A DNA stretch of 64,000 nucleotides from Cinnamomum chago. Lineage: Eukaryota > Streptophyta > Magnoliopsida > Laurales > Lauraceae. The DNA lies in NCBI GenBank assembly GCA_038049695.1, contig CP142455.1, positions 28,619,501 to 28,683,500 on the forward strand. The letters run 5' to 3'. Under the pieces are notes generated by a model that saw nothing but the letters and a program-made list of their open reading frames with translations, did not search any database and had not been told where the DNA came from. Shown in pieces: positions 19,260 through 32,656 of the stretch. Position numbers and translations under genes: made by a program. Within the stretch, counting starts at the first letter, position 1; each line of letters starts with the position of its first letter.

Positions 19260-21799
19260 TGCTTTTTGTTGCTATTATCTAATTTAATGGACGAAGGACT
19301 TCAAAACAACAAAAATGATGAGGGACCCAAGCCTGGAAGTGTTGTCAGTTTCGGAGAACTAGGGCTAGTAGGGTTTGGTTTTTTATTTTTTAAGAATAGG
19401 TGTGAATGAGTTCCTTCCATTTCTCTATTCCTTATGTGTGTTAACCATGGTTTCATGATCTGGATCACTGATGTGATGATGCTATCCCGATTTTCACGTC
19501 GCCAAGTCTCTTGAGTTTATAGGACAAAGAAAGTTTGGATGCTCTGTTCAGATCTGAAAAATCCAGGTTTGTTTCCACAAGAAAACCAATTTGATCTGTT
19601 AGCAGCAGTATACAACCCCAAATCTTTATTGTCATGATTTAAGTTTTAAATGACTCGAGTGTGAAGGTGATGCAAAGGAGAATGAATAGGCCCAAAGATG
19701 TACTACCTAATGCATCACCTCCAGCAGTTGGTGAGCGTAAATATGATATTACAAGTTTCTACTAAAGTTTTTAATTTTTTTATATTCATTATTTAATTAA
19801 GTTTCCAATTGTGTGATTTTAAGAAAGCCTATAATTTTTTTGTTTGTTAGAAATACTTTTATTTTCAATTTATCAAAATCAAAATTTTTATTTAAATAAT
19901 AAGATTAAATGGTATATTTTATATGACTTCCATTGCTTTGCACTGGGCGTTTGGCTAGTAATAAATAATACCTACCAAGTTGCCTGGCATCACCATCCGT
20001 CAGCCAATCCACTCTTTTACTTTGGAAAAAGATGAAGAGCGCGTCAAGATGACTTATCTTGTTAAAAATCTTGCAAAAGATTTGATTGGGTTGAAATCTG
20101 CCTAAGGCCATTGCTTCCTCCAATAATTTAAGCCAATTGATGTTCATAATGAGACAACTTGGCTGTAGGAATTATTGAACACTTCTATCCTCTTTTTTCA
20201 ATTATTGTACCGTGTGTTTCATGCTTTTGAAATTTTTATTGTTTTTCTTAACCTATGTAGTGGTTGGGTCCTTCGGAGACGCGCACCTATGAAGAGAAAA
20301 CCCCAAAATTATAGGGAAAGAACTTCTGCATGTGAGGAAAGATTGACTCATACACGCAACGAGATGAAAACTTGAAGAATTGATTGAGAGGACAAAAGGT
20401 TACAGAAATAGGTAGGGTGGAAAAGAGATTTTATGGTGGAGTAAAGCACCATACATCTCTTTAGTTTTTGCCAGGACTGTCAATTTAGTCCACTGAAAAT
20501 GAAAACCCATTCTGATCGGCCCGTTTTAAGTCCAAAAATATAGGATTTAAAAAAAAATTGAGCCCCAGTCGACTAGCCCTGCAGCAACATAATATAATTT
20601 AATTTTTTTTATATATTTACCAAATCTGACCCTCTAACAGTGGGATGTATGACGTATGTATGTATATATGCATGAACCCCTGGGATTTCAAAAGCCATAA
20701 AAGTTCTCTGAATGCGGTATGGAACAACGTAATTGAGCAAAGTAAATTTCAACTAAATGTTATGCAGTAAAAGAATGAAACAAAGCAAAATAACCAGTTT
20801 GTAATTTCATGAGCAAAAGAAGCCAATAAAAAAGTACAATACCCTGATAATGATAGAACTAAAAACAAAGTGTATATACAGTAGGAAACGAAATTCAAAC
20901 ATAACACTGAATTTGTGGACACAGATAAGTTTTTTACTTTCAAGTATCGCAACGAAAAGAAGTGGGGAAAGAAGAAAGAATTGCCAGAATAAATTAGGGT
21001 TCGCAAAAGCAAACTAATTTAAGTGGCCCCACCAGAGATTAACAGTTATCCCAACGAAACAGGTGATGTTTTTCCTTTTTTATTTTTAAGTCGGTCCACA
21101 GTGACCCTGCCAGAGATTGACAGTTGTCCCAAATTAGACAGCTTTCTACCAAAAAAAAAAAAAAAAAAAAACTTAGACAGCTAGCATCGACGTGGGCCCC
21201 ACGACTAGTAGCAGTAGATAGATTAGGGTGTTCCTAAACTACACTTTGACTTTCAGCCACAAGCATCAGGTGGGCACATAAAAAAGAGTCATAGGTGTAG
21301 TGTAGACTTGGGCCATTTGGGCTTGCGTCAAATAAACTATGGGCTAAATGTTTTAGTGGGTTATTCATGGAGCTAGAACATGTGTGTGCCTCTGAGTTAG
21401 AAAATCACAAATCTATTTATGATAAAGCCAAGGTAACTCTAGATTGGCATAATCCTTTTAATTTGGATAATGAGAGTTTCTAACAACAAATAGTATATAT
21501 TTTTTTAAAGAACGAAAAAACTCAGGCACCGTTGGTAGCTGACGTGTGTGATTTCAATGGCTACGTGACATCCCCTTTGCTCTGCTCGAGGTGAATCAAA
21601 GTTATTGCCAGATGCCATCTTCAAAGCCACTTTCCTATTTATTCAAAAAAAAAAAAAAAGGGAACTCAACGAGAGGTCCATAGACATTTCACCTTTTTGG
21701 TTTAGATCCACATTTTTTTTTCATAAGATATATACGTCATTATTTTCAAATTTGAAGACCTAGAATGTTCAAGTTACCATTTCTTTAAAAGTTCTTATT
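19260..21799. other. Noncoding stretch
   Basis: No gene, RNA gene or structured repeat identified. Contains A runs (21151-21170 and 21645-21659) and short open frames without recognisable domains. Confidence 0.5.
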
Positions 21800-23130
21800 T
21801 ATTTAAAGATAAATCATATCTCATGATTAGTGGGATATGCCATTAATAATAGTCAACTACCATTTCAAAAGACAAATAAAATTAAAAAACACAAATAGAT
21901 TTCAGAATTTCAAAATTTTGAATTCAGATCCTCTTGTAAGATTTGAAATTCAAAAATTCAAAATTTCCAGAGGATTATTTGAAGTTGCAGAAGAAACTTG
22001 AATAAAAGAATTCAAACAGATCTCGGTGATCAAAGAGGGCCCACGCCGGATCGGATCGATTAAAGGAAGACAGAGGCAAGGTTTGTGCTCAAGTTGTAGA
22101 ATCTGGACTCGAAGGAAGGACTCAATCGAAATAGAGGAGATTAGATGAACTGCATATCGTTTCTGAAGAAGATTAGAACTTCCAGATTGGGTTCTCTGTT
22201 GCAAAGGAAGGAGACCGAAGTGGGGCGAGTTCTTCTGTCGGTGCTCGTCGCTCTCCCCTTCGCCGTTGCCGGAGATCAGTTCTAGTCGTTATCAGAGAAG
22301 AAGAGGATTTCGTCGTCGCTGCACATAGGAGAAGATCCGGAATCGAGCACTGTCTGTTGTTGTTCGAAGAAGTTTGTAGTACCCATAATTTCTGCAGAAA
22401 CCATAAAATAAAGGAAGAAGAAGAAGTTGCAGCTCTAGCCACTCAAGATCGCAGTCGTCCCACCGGAGAAGGCTGCCAGCACGCTCGCCTGAGAAGTTTA
22501 AAAAGCTCAAATAAATTTGACAAAAACTTGGATAAATTCGACAAAACTCAGATAAGTGTCACAAAAACTCAGATAAATTTCGCAAAAACTAAGATAAATT
22601 AAAAAAAAACTCAAATAAAATTCATAATAAATCAGATAAATTTCATTAAAACTGAGATAAGTGGCGGTCTCTAGGCAGAGACTGCCCCCTTTCTCCGACA
22701 ATGGTGAATGAAATCAGAAATCTACGCTGATCTTCACTGCATCTGCCCCCACTCCGATTTTCTCTGCAACTTCCGATCATCTTCTCTACAAACTCAGATC
22801 TGCGTCTTCCTCGTCGAAGCTTGTGCGCTGTAGCAGAGCCCCAGACCACCTCTATTTTGATTCTCCAGTAGTAATAAAGAGACGACAGTTTGTTGTCTTC
22901 CTCTTTGCCGATGATGGAGCAACACCGGCTACGGCTGCAGCGACCGGCACCGATTCAGTTCGGTGAAACCAAGAAACCATGAACCTCCTGCACTTCGATC
23001 TTCTGCAAATAGAGAATGAGAGAAATGAGAGAGATCCTTACCCTAAAATTGAGGGATAATGAAAGATCTGAAATTTTAAAATTCAAAATTTATACCTAAA
23101 CAGTTGAAAGGGCAACTTAGTCATGAAAAT
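21800..23130. repeat. A-rich repeat with GC-rich core (family R1, rearranged copy 2)
   Basis: Opens with a segment close to 5890-5965 (ATCATATC, CATGATTAGTGGGATATGCC, TAATAGTCAACTACCATTT). It then has a GC-rich block (22000-22490), a second A-rich array of AACTCAGATAAATTT units (22500-22665), another GC-richer block (22670-23030), and a tail like 7085-7150 (ACAGTTGAAAGGGCAACTTAG). The GC-rich blocks differ from those of copies 1 and 3, as expected if different fragments occupy the same scaffold. No intact gene. Confidence 0.55.
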
Positions 23131-23139
23131 GTCTGATGT

Positions 23140-23480
23140 GACATGCTCCCGTTTGACACTTTACTAATACAATCAAAGTCAAGTAAAGCCTTCATTTTCC
23201 AGACAGGATGTCACATTAAATGCACTTTATTCAAAACTCCCCCCATCTTTTTCATACAAAAAGTCAAAAAGTAACTACCTTTATCCACTTAAATAAATAA
23301 CTCTACTTTTCCATACAAAAAGTCAAAAAAATTCCATAACAAAACACTAAAAACAAAATATCATCATAACCCACTTATATTTTATTTTTTCTTCAAAATC
23401 AACTTTACTTGACTTGACTATATTAGTAGAGTTACTAAACAAAAATGGAGGCTTTACTTGACTTTGATTGCATTTGATCA
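23140..23480. mobile_element. MITE, family M1, member c
   Basis: Imperfect inverted termini: TGCTCCCGTTTGACACTTTACT... with AATCAAAGTCAAGTAAAGCC on the left and GGCTTTACTTGACTTTGATT on the right (the latter two are exact inverse complements). The core AAAAACAAAATATCATCATAA and TATATTTTATTT matches the other members. Confidence 0.75.
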
Positions 23481-26026
23481 GAGGTAAAGTCTGATCAGTT
23501 AAGTCTGTCATTGGTATTTTTATTTTTATTTTTTTGTCTTCACGTGATTTCTATTATTTTGAATGGAAAAGAAATTAATATATTTTTACACACTTGCCCA
23601 TTTCTCCAATATTTCTTTTACATATAGCCAAATACAACTCTCCTAAAAAATTCTAAAAATTAATATTTTTTTACATTTGCCTGTTCTACCCATATTTCTT
23701 TTACACCCCCTATACATGAAGCATAATCATTTGTCTTTTAAGCTTTCATTAATCTAACAGTGGGTCATGTATGGATTGGATAAATCATAACAGGTTATAA
23801 GTACATGTGTTGATTGTCATCATGTTCAATTTGGATTTAATGAAATGAGCCTTTAATATTCTCCCACCAAGTGCAATTGTTAATGTCACATGCTTTATTA
23901 AAAAAGATTTAACTCCAAGCTTTTGAAATTATGCATACAAGGATGAAAGAGATGGACAAAAGTGTCATTTCGTTCTAAAAACCAATGGTGGTTGGAAGAC
24001 TATTGATTTTGTCGACACAGAAGGTATTAAAATAAAAATACATGGGCTTATTAGCAAATACAAAAACCTCAAGGGGTTATTTACAAATACTACAAAACCA
24101 GTGCATAAACAAAAAACTCTTATTTTAATAAAGCAACGTGGTTTTTAGTACGCGCAGTTTTGACTGCATAAAAGATTAGTATGGACTAAACGCGACAGTA
24201 TTAAAGATTAGCCTTAAAGATTATTATGGATTAAACACGACTGTATTAAAGATTATGGACTAAACAGCACCATGGGCCCCACCCTGAACCCACACACGCA
24301 CGCACTTATCACTGTGACACATATGGAAAGAGAGAGGAAGCTCTATGTCCTGCTTCCTAAAGATAGTTCCCATGTAATTTTTAAATGCTAACAATGGATC
24401 TACACTTTAACATCTAAAATGCTTAAAATCATCATTCCATTATAAATGATAAAAAAGTGTAAGAAAAAGGTATTATTAACTAACAAAAAATATGTAGCAC
24501 GTTTTAAATAAATAATATAGTGTTTGATAAGAAAAAACTGTGTTTCACGACAATTTGAACAAATATTAAGCGATTAAATGATACAAGTATTACACATTTT
24601 AAAAGAATGATCAAGCAATTAAATAATAAAGAATATGACATAAGGTCAAGCTTTATTTGGGAGGTGTTTAATAGGAGCATGCCTAGGCCACTTATATTTT
24701 TATCCATGAGAGTTCAAGTTTAGGACCCAGTGCTCATGTCATAGGGCCCAGGTTTATAGGAATTACAACATAAAATACCCTTTTTAGAGTGAATATGGGT
24801 GCCACCGTTAAAAAATCCAACTTGTACCCACCTTTTAAAATTATAATTAGGCCTAAGCTTTTATGAATTTTTTTTTGGAGAGAATTATGAATTTAATACA
24901 TGGTATTGAGTGTCTCTAAAGGGTAGTATTGGAAATGATTTGTTTAAGTAATTAGAAAGGGCAGTTTGGAAGAAAAAATTAAGTGATGTGCTTTGGTAAG
25001 AGGAGAAAAGAACGGTCCTTGATTTCATGTGTTTGGATGATGTGGCACCCAAGTCTAACCCAATCTCCCAAATGGCTTAAAAAGATATTGAACATATTTT
25101 AACATCAACATCTTCTGCAGTAGCAGTTACACTGAAAATTTTTTGCAAATTTTTTTCATAAAAACTATTTCCCCTAGTAACAACTGCACCAAAAGTTTTG
25201 TACCGAAGGTTTTTAATGCTTAAAATTATTGGACTAAATGTTAAAACCACGAGAAACATTGTTTAACATCTGTAGATTCACACATTGAAAAACACAACGT
25301 CATACATTTAATGGTGATTATAACAAAGGACCCTATCAAGTATTAGACATCATTGACGAATCCATCACCCTATCAAGTATTAGACATCATTGAGGAATCC
25401 ATCTATGAAAAATCAATGTGGAACCCATTTGATGTTAATGGTCATATTAGCAAAGCTAATTATAGTGATCACTAGGGGGCACTAAACAATGAGACACATT
25501 TAATGATGAAAAACTAATAATTACATTCACACAATCCAATATTGGTAATGATTATGAGACCCACCTAATGTTTGTAATATGAGACCCACCAAATATAGGT
25601 AATTAATCATAATGGAAGTCATCTAATGTAACATTTGTAAGTCAACCCACCTAATATTAATAATCAACAAGAGAACTATTTAATCACGACAAGGTTATAG
25701 GGCCCACATAAATTTTATAAATATGGACGGGCCCACTTGAGTCATAGTGGGATTCCTATATAAACCATCAATGTTAAAAATTGCAGTGGGCTGCCATGGT
25801 AGTATTTGCTCAAAAAGTCGTCTCACTCGTGTTTGCAAAAACTTTGTGCGGTTTTCTTAACTAAATATTATTTTATACTGCATTTATTTGAATATTTTAA
25901 TAAAAAGATTTTTATAAGAAAGTAAGATATTATAGGATACCTTCTAAGTTATTCAAACACCTAGTTTTGAGGTGTGTAGATTATATGCCACACCTAGTTT
26001 TTGAGCTTTCAGATTATCTTCCTTTT
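23481..26026. other. Noncoding stretch
   Basis: No gene identified. Around 24150-24265 a short motif (TAAAGATTA..GGACTAAAC) recurs several times. Around 25490-25770, GAGACCCAC and similar words recur, reminiscent of the array at 39.5-40.3 kb. Confidence 0.5.
25330..25403. repeat. 37-bp tandem duplication
   Basis: Two adjacent 37-bp units beginning ACCCTATCAAG and ending GAATCCATC with one base difference (GACGAA / GAGGAA). Confidence 0.93.
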
Positions 26027-27371
26027 TCAGAAGCTCTCAGCGGCACATTCAGTAGAGTTAAAATGATTGATGTTGGGAATATGTTGGAGATTTACACCCC
26101 TATCTTGCCGAATCCTCATTAGGAATTCCTCCGACATGTCTCGTATGTGGAGAAACTGGAGACTAGTAAGATAGTGAATTCCCTCAGGTGCGCTCTTCAA
26201 CTGAAGGCAACTCATCAATAATATTTCTTCAATGCAACTCATTGATTCCTCTTCTATGCATATCCTATCCAATCCAGGGAATTCATCAAATATTAATGAC
26301 TTGAGTTTCAAGAAGCCTCCACGACGAATGCATAATTCTTTCCCAATACATGCATGTCATAGAATAATGCGCACGAGATTAGGTAATGCTTAGAGTAAAG
26401 TGAATGGATCTTCATTCAATTGAGACCAGCGTAACTCCACTTTTGTGAGAGCGTGAAGGGATCTAATCGAGGGAGGCAGCCTCTCTAGATGCCTAGATAA
26501 GTGGAGATTTTCAAAGGTGGGTGGGAGGATGAAACAAGGCTTCCAAACGAAGCATTTCTTCTCCTCTTGTAGCCTTTACATGCAACCTCAGAAAGGATTT
26601 CAGTTTCTGTAAGGAGACACATAACTCTTCCCCATGAAAACTTTTCACGTCCCTAATTGCCAACCTTCTTAGTTGAGTCAAGTTTCCAACTTTTCTAACA
26701 ACCTCATCGTTTGCTCCAATGCAATGTAAAGTTTGCAAGCACTTCAAATTGAATATTCCAATCGGAGCTTATGCGAAATCATAAAAGTCAAAGTCTCCAT
26801 ACTGATAAACACGACGATGAAATGCATACAAGTGCCGCAGTTTCTTTAACTTTTCTACTCCTTTCGGTGAAGTCTTTATTTTAGAATCCCTAATGTCCAA
26901 AGTCTGCGAGTTCCAAAGCCTACCTATAGATTCTGGAAGCTTCTCCAGATCTGTATTCCTCAAACTCAAATAGCATAAATTAAATAATTCAACTAATTAA
27001 TCGGGCACAGAGTCGATGGAAGATCATGTAGATCAAGCACTCTCAATAGTTTAATGTTTGATGCAATGCTATTGAAAAAAAGTGAAGGAATTTTCGTTGA
27101 GAACAACTTCAGGGAGCGAAGATGACAAGTACTTGACTGAATGCTCCTAACGCAATTGTACAATGACAACCGACGGGCTTCATTGCTTTGAATCTCTTCT
27201 TTAGCAACATGTACATTGCAAAATTTCTCTTCACGACCGATTTATAGAGCTAACTCTCACAATACATCATGCATTCAGGCCAGTTTTTTTACTTTTCTAT
27301 TATCCTCCACAACTTGAAGCATGCTTCTATAGATGAGATCGTTGATGTATTCTGCAGTCGCCTCCTCTATT
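26027..27371 (-). pseudogene. NLR-C pseudogene, 3' part (LRR and MHD region)
   Basis: Collinear with the 3' half of NLR-A/B. The C-terminal LRR frame (26027-26311) aligns with the NLR-A C-terminus (RIRQDRGVNLQHIP). Further LRR pieces are at 26511-26747 and 26769-26969, and upstream sequence runs into the region around the MHD motif. The frames are broken by stops and indels. The gene is interrupted at 27377 by a Copia element and resumes at 33354. It shares minus orientation with NLR-A and NLR-B. It is clearly more diverged from both than they are from each other, so it is an older family member. Confidence 0.92.
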
Positions 27372-27376
27372 GTGTA

Positions 27377-28096
27377 TGTTGGAAAAAACAATTAGGAATA
27401 ACAATATGTGCAATACTAGATTATTGAATAAATGATCAAATACAGAAATAAATACAACAAATATCAAAATAAGAACACTGACTTGAATTGAGATTGAGGA
27501 TGGCGTAAAGCTATGTCCTACAGCAGAAATTCGCCCCTACTCTTGTGCTTTGTAGTTCGATGAACGTCTGCTACCAGGATTCAACAATATGTAACCAAGA
27601 ATTGAGCACTTGATTCTTGGTCCTGGCGAATTTACTAGGTGCTTTTTCTCTTTTGGATCAAATTGGGTAGAAGGTTGAATGTCAGAGAGTTTGATGTTAT
27701 ACTTTCTCTCATCTCATTCTTGGTATTTATAGAATACCAAACAGGGAGTTATCATGAGCAATTGTGTTGATCAGACACAACTGTTCAGACAAATCACAAC
27801 TGTTCAAAAAATTAATTGAAATTGAATAAACAAAATTGACTTAATTAAAACACATAAAAAGTTTTTCTAAGTCAATGAGACCCCAAGAGCCTCAAGGCCC
27901 AAGGCCCATCTTTTGATATATATATATATATAAATATATATCATATAGCCCAAGCATATAGCCCATAGCCTAAGCCCATCTATGTTTGTTTATTCAATCA
28001 ATTAAGTGTGTTAAGTCCACACTTATAAACTACTCATCCCTTCTATGTACTTTTTCAATGTGGGATTTTCTTCTTATTGCTATACAAAATCCAACA
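27377..28096 (-). repeat. Copia-1 3' LTR (720 bp)
   Basis: Nearly identical to 32657-33348. It differs by point changes and small indels, including a longer (TA)n run near 27918-27943 and an extra CAAGAGCCT-like segment near 27884. Confidence 0.95.
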
Positions 28097-28107
28097 ATAC
28101 CCCACAT
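28097..28107 (-). other. Copia-1 polypurine tract
   Basis: Minus-strand GTGGGGTAT lies directly beside the 3' LTR start, the expected plus-strand priming site. Confidence 0.75.
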
Positions 28108-28861
28108 TTGTATAGCAAAAAGAGTCATCACAATGTTTTGAATGATCTAAAGAAAAACTGGATTTGATATGCATCAGAATAAGTGTCTTTTGAACTCGAA
28201 CCTTCCTTAGTGAATACTTGTCGGATTTACTGATGAGTCAGTGTGTATAGGAGACATTGAATTGTTCATCATATTTAGTAAACCTAGACAACAAGTATCA
28301 CACACATCAAATCTTTTCACTTTTCAATTCATACGGTTGTGTTCATTTTGGTCCTGAACAATCCCGGGTTCGTAGGAGCTTTAGAGAATTTAACCATGTC
28401 ATTCTCACAAATGCGACCCCACATTACTCCTATATAGGTGACACTTTGAATTACCCTGCTATATTCTTTTATCTTTTATTAGTGTCATTAAGAATTATTA
28501 ATAATTCACCCTTCTCATCACAGGTAGCATACGATTCATATCATAGGAATGAGCAGAATTATATGCTCTATTCTTTGAGTTTCACCCAACTAGTTTTCCT
28601 TATTGAACCTAGACTTAGAAAAACTAATTTACTAGCTTTGGTTTCCATCAAGTTACTCCTCATTGTGTTGGCTTTAAACCCATTCCCCTCGATAAATATA
28701 ACACTTGATCTTTTGGTATACCCTTTGTAAGTTGATCTGCAATATTCTCCTTTGATTTCACATAATCAATGTTTATAATGCCATTTGAGAGCATATGTTT
28801 TATAGTGTTATGTCGACGTCTTTATGTGCCTTGACTTTCCATTATACATATGACTTTTAGC

Positions 28862-29752
28862 TCAACCAATAGCCGTCATGCAGTCACAATGCACACATAT
28901 GGGCGTTACAGGTTGTGGCCATATTGGAATATCTTTCAAAAAATTCTTAAGCCACTCCACTTCTTCCGCGGTTTTAACTAAGGCTATAAATTCTGATTCC
29001 ATTGTTGAACGTGCAATACACGTTTGCTTTTGCGATTTCCATGATACAGCAGCCCCTCCAAGTGTAAAAACATAACCACTTGTGGCTTTCTCCATATCAT
29101 TCGAAATCCAATTGGCATCACTATATCCTTCCAAAACAGGAGGATATTTTGTATAATGCAATCCATAGTTTATTGTATATTTTAAGTATCTTAATACTCT
29201 AACCAAAGCTTCCCAATGAGCCTTTGATGGATTGCTTGTATACCTTGCCAATCTATTTACTGTATATGCAATATCTAGTCTTGTGCAATTCGTAGTGTAT
29301 TGTAGTGTTCCAATGATACGTGAGTATTCCAATTGAGATACACTATCCCCATTATTTTTCTTTAAATGACATTTAGGATCATAAGGAGTATTACATGGAT
29401 TACTATCAAATTGACCAAATTTCCGAAGAACTATTTCCACATAATGTGATTGGCTAAGTACATAACCATCATTACTCCTTTGAATTCGAATTCCTAAGAT
29501 AACATCGGCTTTTCCCATGTCGTTCATTTCAAAGGTCGAATTCAATATTTTCTTTGTGGAATTTATTACATCTAGGTTTGATCCCAAAATGAGCATATCA
29601 TCCACATATAAACATACAATTACACAAGAGCCATTTTTAAATTTCTTAATATAAATACATTTATCACATTCATTGATCCGAAATCCATGCGATAACATTG
29701 TATGATCGAACTTTTCATGCCATTGTTTAGGTGCTTGTTTAAGTCCATACAA
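28862..29752 (-). pseudogene. Copia-1 pol: C-terminal RT and RNase H
   Basis: A 296-codon open stretch beginning in the RT palm ([14 protein letters not shown]). It contains the catalytic YVDD motif ([12 protein letters not shown]), then RNase H signatures GYSDANW and [10 protein letters not shown]. The frame stops at 28862 just after CDCMTAIG; homologous sequence continues with further stops to about 28700. It is separated from the upstream pol frame by a nonsense codon and a frameshift near 29775-29808, so it is not translated as part of a normal polyprotein. Confidence 0.9.
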
Positions 29753-29807
29753 GGATTTTACAGGTTTACACCTTTTTCCCTTGCCCTTTCACCACAAAAC
29801 CTTCAGG

Positions 29808-31388
29808 TTATTCCATATAAATTTCTTCATCTAACTCACCATTTAAAAATGCAGTTTTTATGTCCATTTGGTGCATATCCAAATTGTAAACAGCCGCAAT
29901 AGTAATTAACATCCTTATAGATGTAATTCTAGTTACTGGTGAGTATGTATCAAAGAAATCTAGCCCTTGTTTTTTACAGTAACCTTTTGCTACTAGTCGT
30001 GCTTTATATTTCTCAATAGTACCATCAGGCTTCAATTTCTTTTTGAAAATCCATTTGTAACCTATTGGTTTGCAACTAGGTGGTAAGTCTACTAACTCCC
30101 ACATGTTATTTTGTAAAATGGATTCTATTTTGCTATTTATTGCCTCTTTCCAATAAATAGATTCATATGAATTTATTGCTTCTTTATATGTTTGTGGATC
30201 AGCTTCAGTGAGAAAAGTTAGAAAATCAGGTCCAAAGTCTTTTGCAACCTTCACTCTTTTTCCTCTTTTTGGTTCTATCTCTTTTCTTTCAGTAGATGGT
30301 GTATTTTCATTTGATTCCAAGTCCTTGTCTTGTACTCCAAATGATGAAGCACCATCATTATCATGACTTAAATCATGCAACTTTCTTTTATTTCCATTGA
30401 GACTGTCCTTGTATGGAAATATATGCTCAAACCATTCGGCATCATTAGACTCAATGATGGTATTTACTTGGATATCCGAAATTCCAGATTTAAATACTAG
30501 AAATCGGTATGCCGCACTATTAATATTGGCATATCCAATAAACACACAATCAATAGTTTTAAGTCCAAGTTTAACTCTCTTTGGTAAAGGAACTTGAACT
30601 TTTGCTAAGCAACCCCACACTTTCATAATTTTAAAAGCTGGTGGTTTCTTATACCATTTTTCATATGGAGTTTGATCACTCCTTTTTGGTGGAATTCTAT
30701 TCAAGATTTTGTTAGCAGTAAGTAGAGCTTCACCCCAAAAATTTAATGGTAAGCCCGAGCTACTAAGCATAGAATTCATCATGTTCTTCAATGTTCTATT
30801 TTTACGTTCAGCCATCCCATTTTGTTGAGGAGTGTAGGGTGCTGTCGTTTGGTGAATAATTCCATGAGAAGCACAAAATTCTGCAAAAGCATTGGATTCA
30901 TATTCTCCACCTCTATCCGATCGCAGTATTTTGATCTTTTTGTTTAATTGATTTTCCACTTCAGCTTTATATTTCTTAAACATATTCAAAGCTTCATCTT
31001 TGCTATGTATTAAATATACGTAACAATATTTACGACTATCATCTATGAAAGTAATGTAATAATTCTTTCCTCCATGACTTGGTGTTGATTTGAAATCACC
31101 CAAATCAGTATGAATTAACCCTAACAATTCATTTGTTCTAAAATCCACGGATTTATAGGATTTTGTAGCAAACTTTGATTCTATACATGTTTCACATTTA
31201 TGCTTATTATCCATAGAACATTTAGGCAGCAAACCAAGATTAACCATTCTATGCAAAGATTTAAAATTAACATGTCCTAATCTAGCATGCCATAAATTAG
31301 AAGACTCAAGCAAGTAAATAGAAGCCTTATTTATATTATTAATAACATTAGAATCCAATACATTGAGTTTAAAGAGCCCTTCAACCAA
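29808..31388 (-). pseudogene. Copia-1 pol: integrase and N-terminal RT
   Basis: The 526-codon frame starts with the GAG-pre-integrase zinc-binding region (HARLGHVN ... CETCIESK). The integrase core follows, with HTDLGDF, the second acidic residue in DDSRKYCYVY and SDRGGEYES, and the TPQQNGMAERKNR block. It ends in RT (DMHQMDIKTAFLNGELDEEIYME), where a stop codon replaces the expected continuation at 29808. At its 5' end it is out of frame with gag-protease by a shift near 31445. Confidence 0.92.
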
Positions 31389-32638
31389 GTAGCCTTTTCG
31401 TACAAAAGTTCCCCCCTTAGTAAGAATGAACTTATCAGATTCAAAACAAGTTTGAATCCTTTCTTGCTTAACAAAGGACCAGATACAAGGTTCTTGGTGA
31501 TCGTAGGAATATGTAGCACATCCAAAAGAGTCAGTTTTTTGCCAGAGGTGAATTTTAGAACCACTTTTCCCTTTCCTGAAACATTAGCAGTAGAGGCATT
31601 GCCCATAAACATCTTCTCATCGCCATTGGTAGGAGTGTAGGTGTGAAACATGTTTCTGTTTCCACAAATGTGCTTTGTTGCACCAGTATCAATCCACCAA
31701 TCCTTGCTATCAGTCATCATATTAACTTCAGAAACAACACCAACAAATTCTTCCGCAACATTAGTTTGATTTTTGTTGTTGTCATCAGCAAGATTTGCTT
31801 TCTTATGGCGACAATTCTGTGCTTTGTGTCTAGGCTTTCCACATACCCAGCAAGCACCCTTTATTGCCTTGAATTTCTTCTCTTTTGGAGCAAGATCATT
31901 TGGTCCTTTCCCTTTGTTTTTGTTCCACTTTTTATTGTGCTGTTTAGGCTTAGGCTTAGACGTCTCTCCACCCTCAATGACATTGGCTTTGGCTTCAAAT
32001 GTTGAAACATTCAGCCCTTCACTCTTACGGTGATCTTCTTGCACCCTTAGTTTAAGAACCAGATCCTCCATTGACATATCATTCTTTTTATGCTTGAGAT
32101 GAATCTTGTAATCATTCCACGATGGAGGTAGTTTCTCTATCACAGATCCAACAGAGAATGGAATTGGTAATACCATTCCTTCTGCAGCAAGTTCATGGAT
32201 GATAATTTGCAATTCTTCAACCTGATTGACAACAGTCTTTGTGTCCACCATTTGAAACTTTAAAAATCTCCCAATGATAAACTTCTTTGAACCAGCATCT
32301 TCAATCTTATATTTGTTCTCTAGCGAATCCCAGAGTTCCTTTGCGGTCTTATAAAATCTGTACACATTATACAGAGTATCATCAAGACTATTAAGAATGT
32401 AATTTCTGCATAAAAACTCACTGGGTTTCCATGCATCAATTGCATTCAGTTTATCCTTAGGAATATTATCTCCTTCAGCCACAGGGCATTCTTCTTTGAC
32501 AACATGAGCAAGGTTCAGAGTTGTTAAATAAAACAACATCTTATGTTGCCATCGTTTAAAATCCAATCCCTTGAACTTATCTGGCTTCTCAACATGAGGT
32601 TTCACGCCATTCCCAGATTGTTCCATAATCTCAGACAT
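31331..32638 (-). pseudogene. Copia-1 gag and protease
   Basis: ATG at 32638 (MSEIMEQ); the open frame reaches into the LTR but the codon there is TTG. The N-terminal half is a UBN2/Copia-type gag ([15 protein letters not shown]). A CCHC zinc knuckle [14 protein letters not shown] lies near residue 262, with R where G is usual before H. Protease follows, with catalytic DTGA in [12 protein letters not shown]. The reading frame shifts near 31445 and the last 35 or so codons are spurious. Gag starts only 19 nt after the 5' LTR. Confidence 0.9.
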
Positions 32639-32656
32639 AGAATTTCTGCTACAGAT

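Noticed and set aside
28257..28730. 157-codon plus-strand ORF
   Set aside because: Antisense to the 3' noncoding part of Copia-1.
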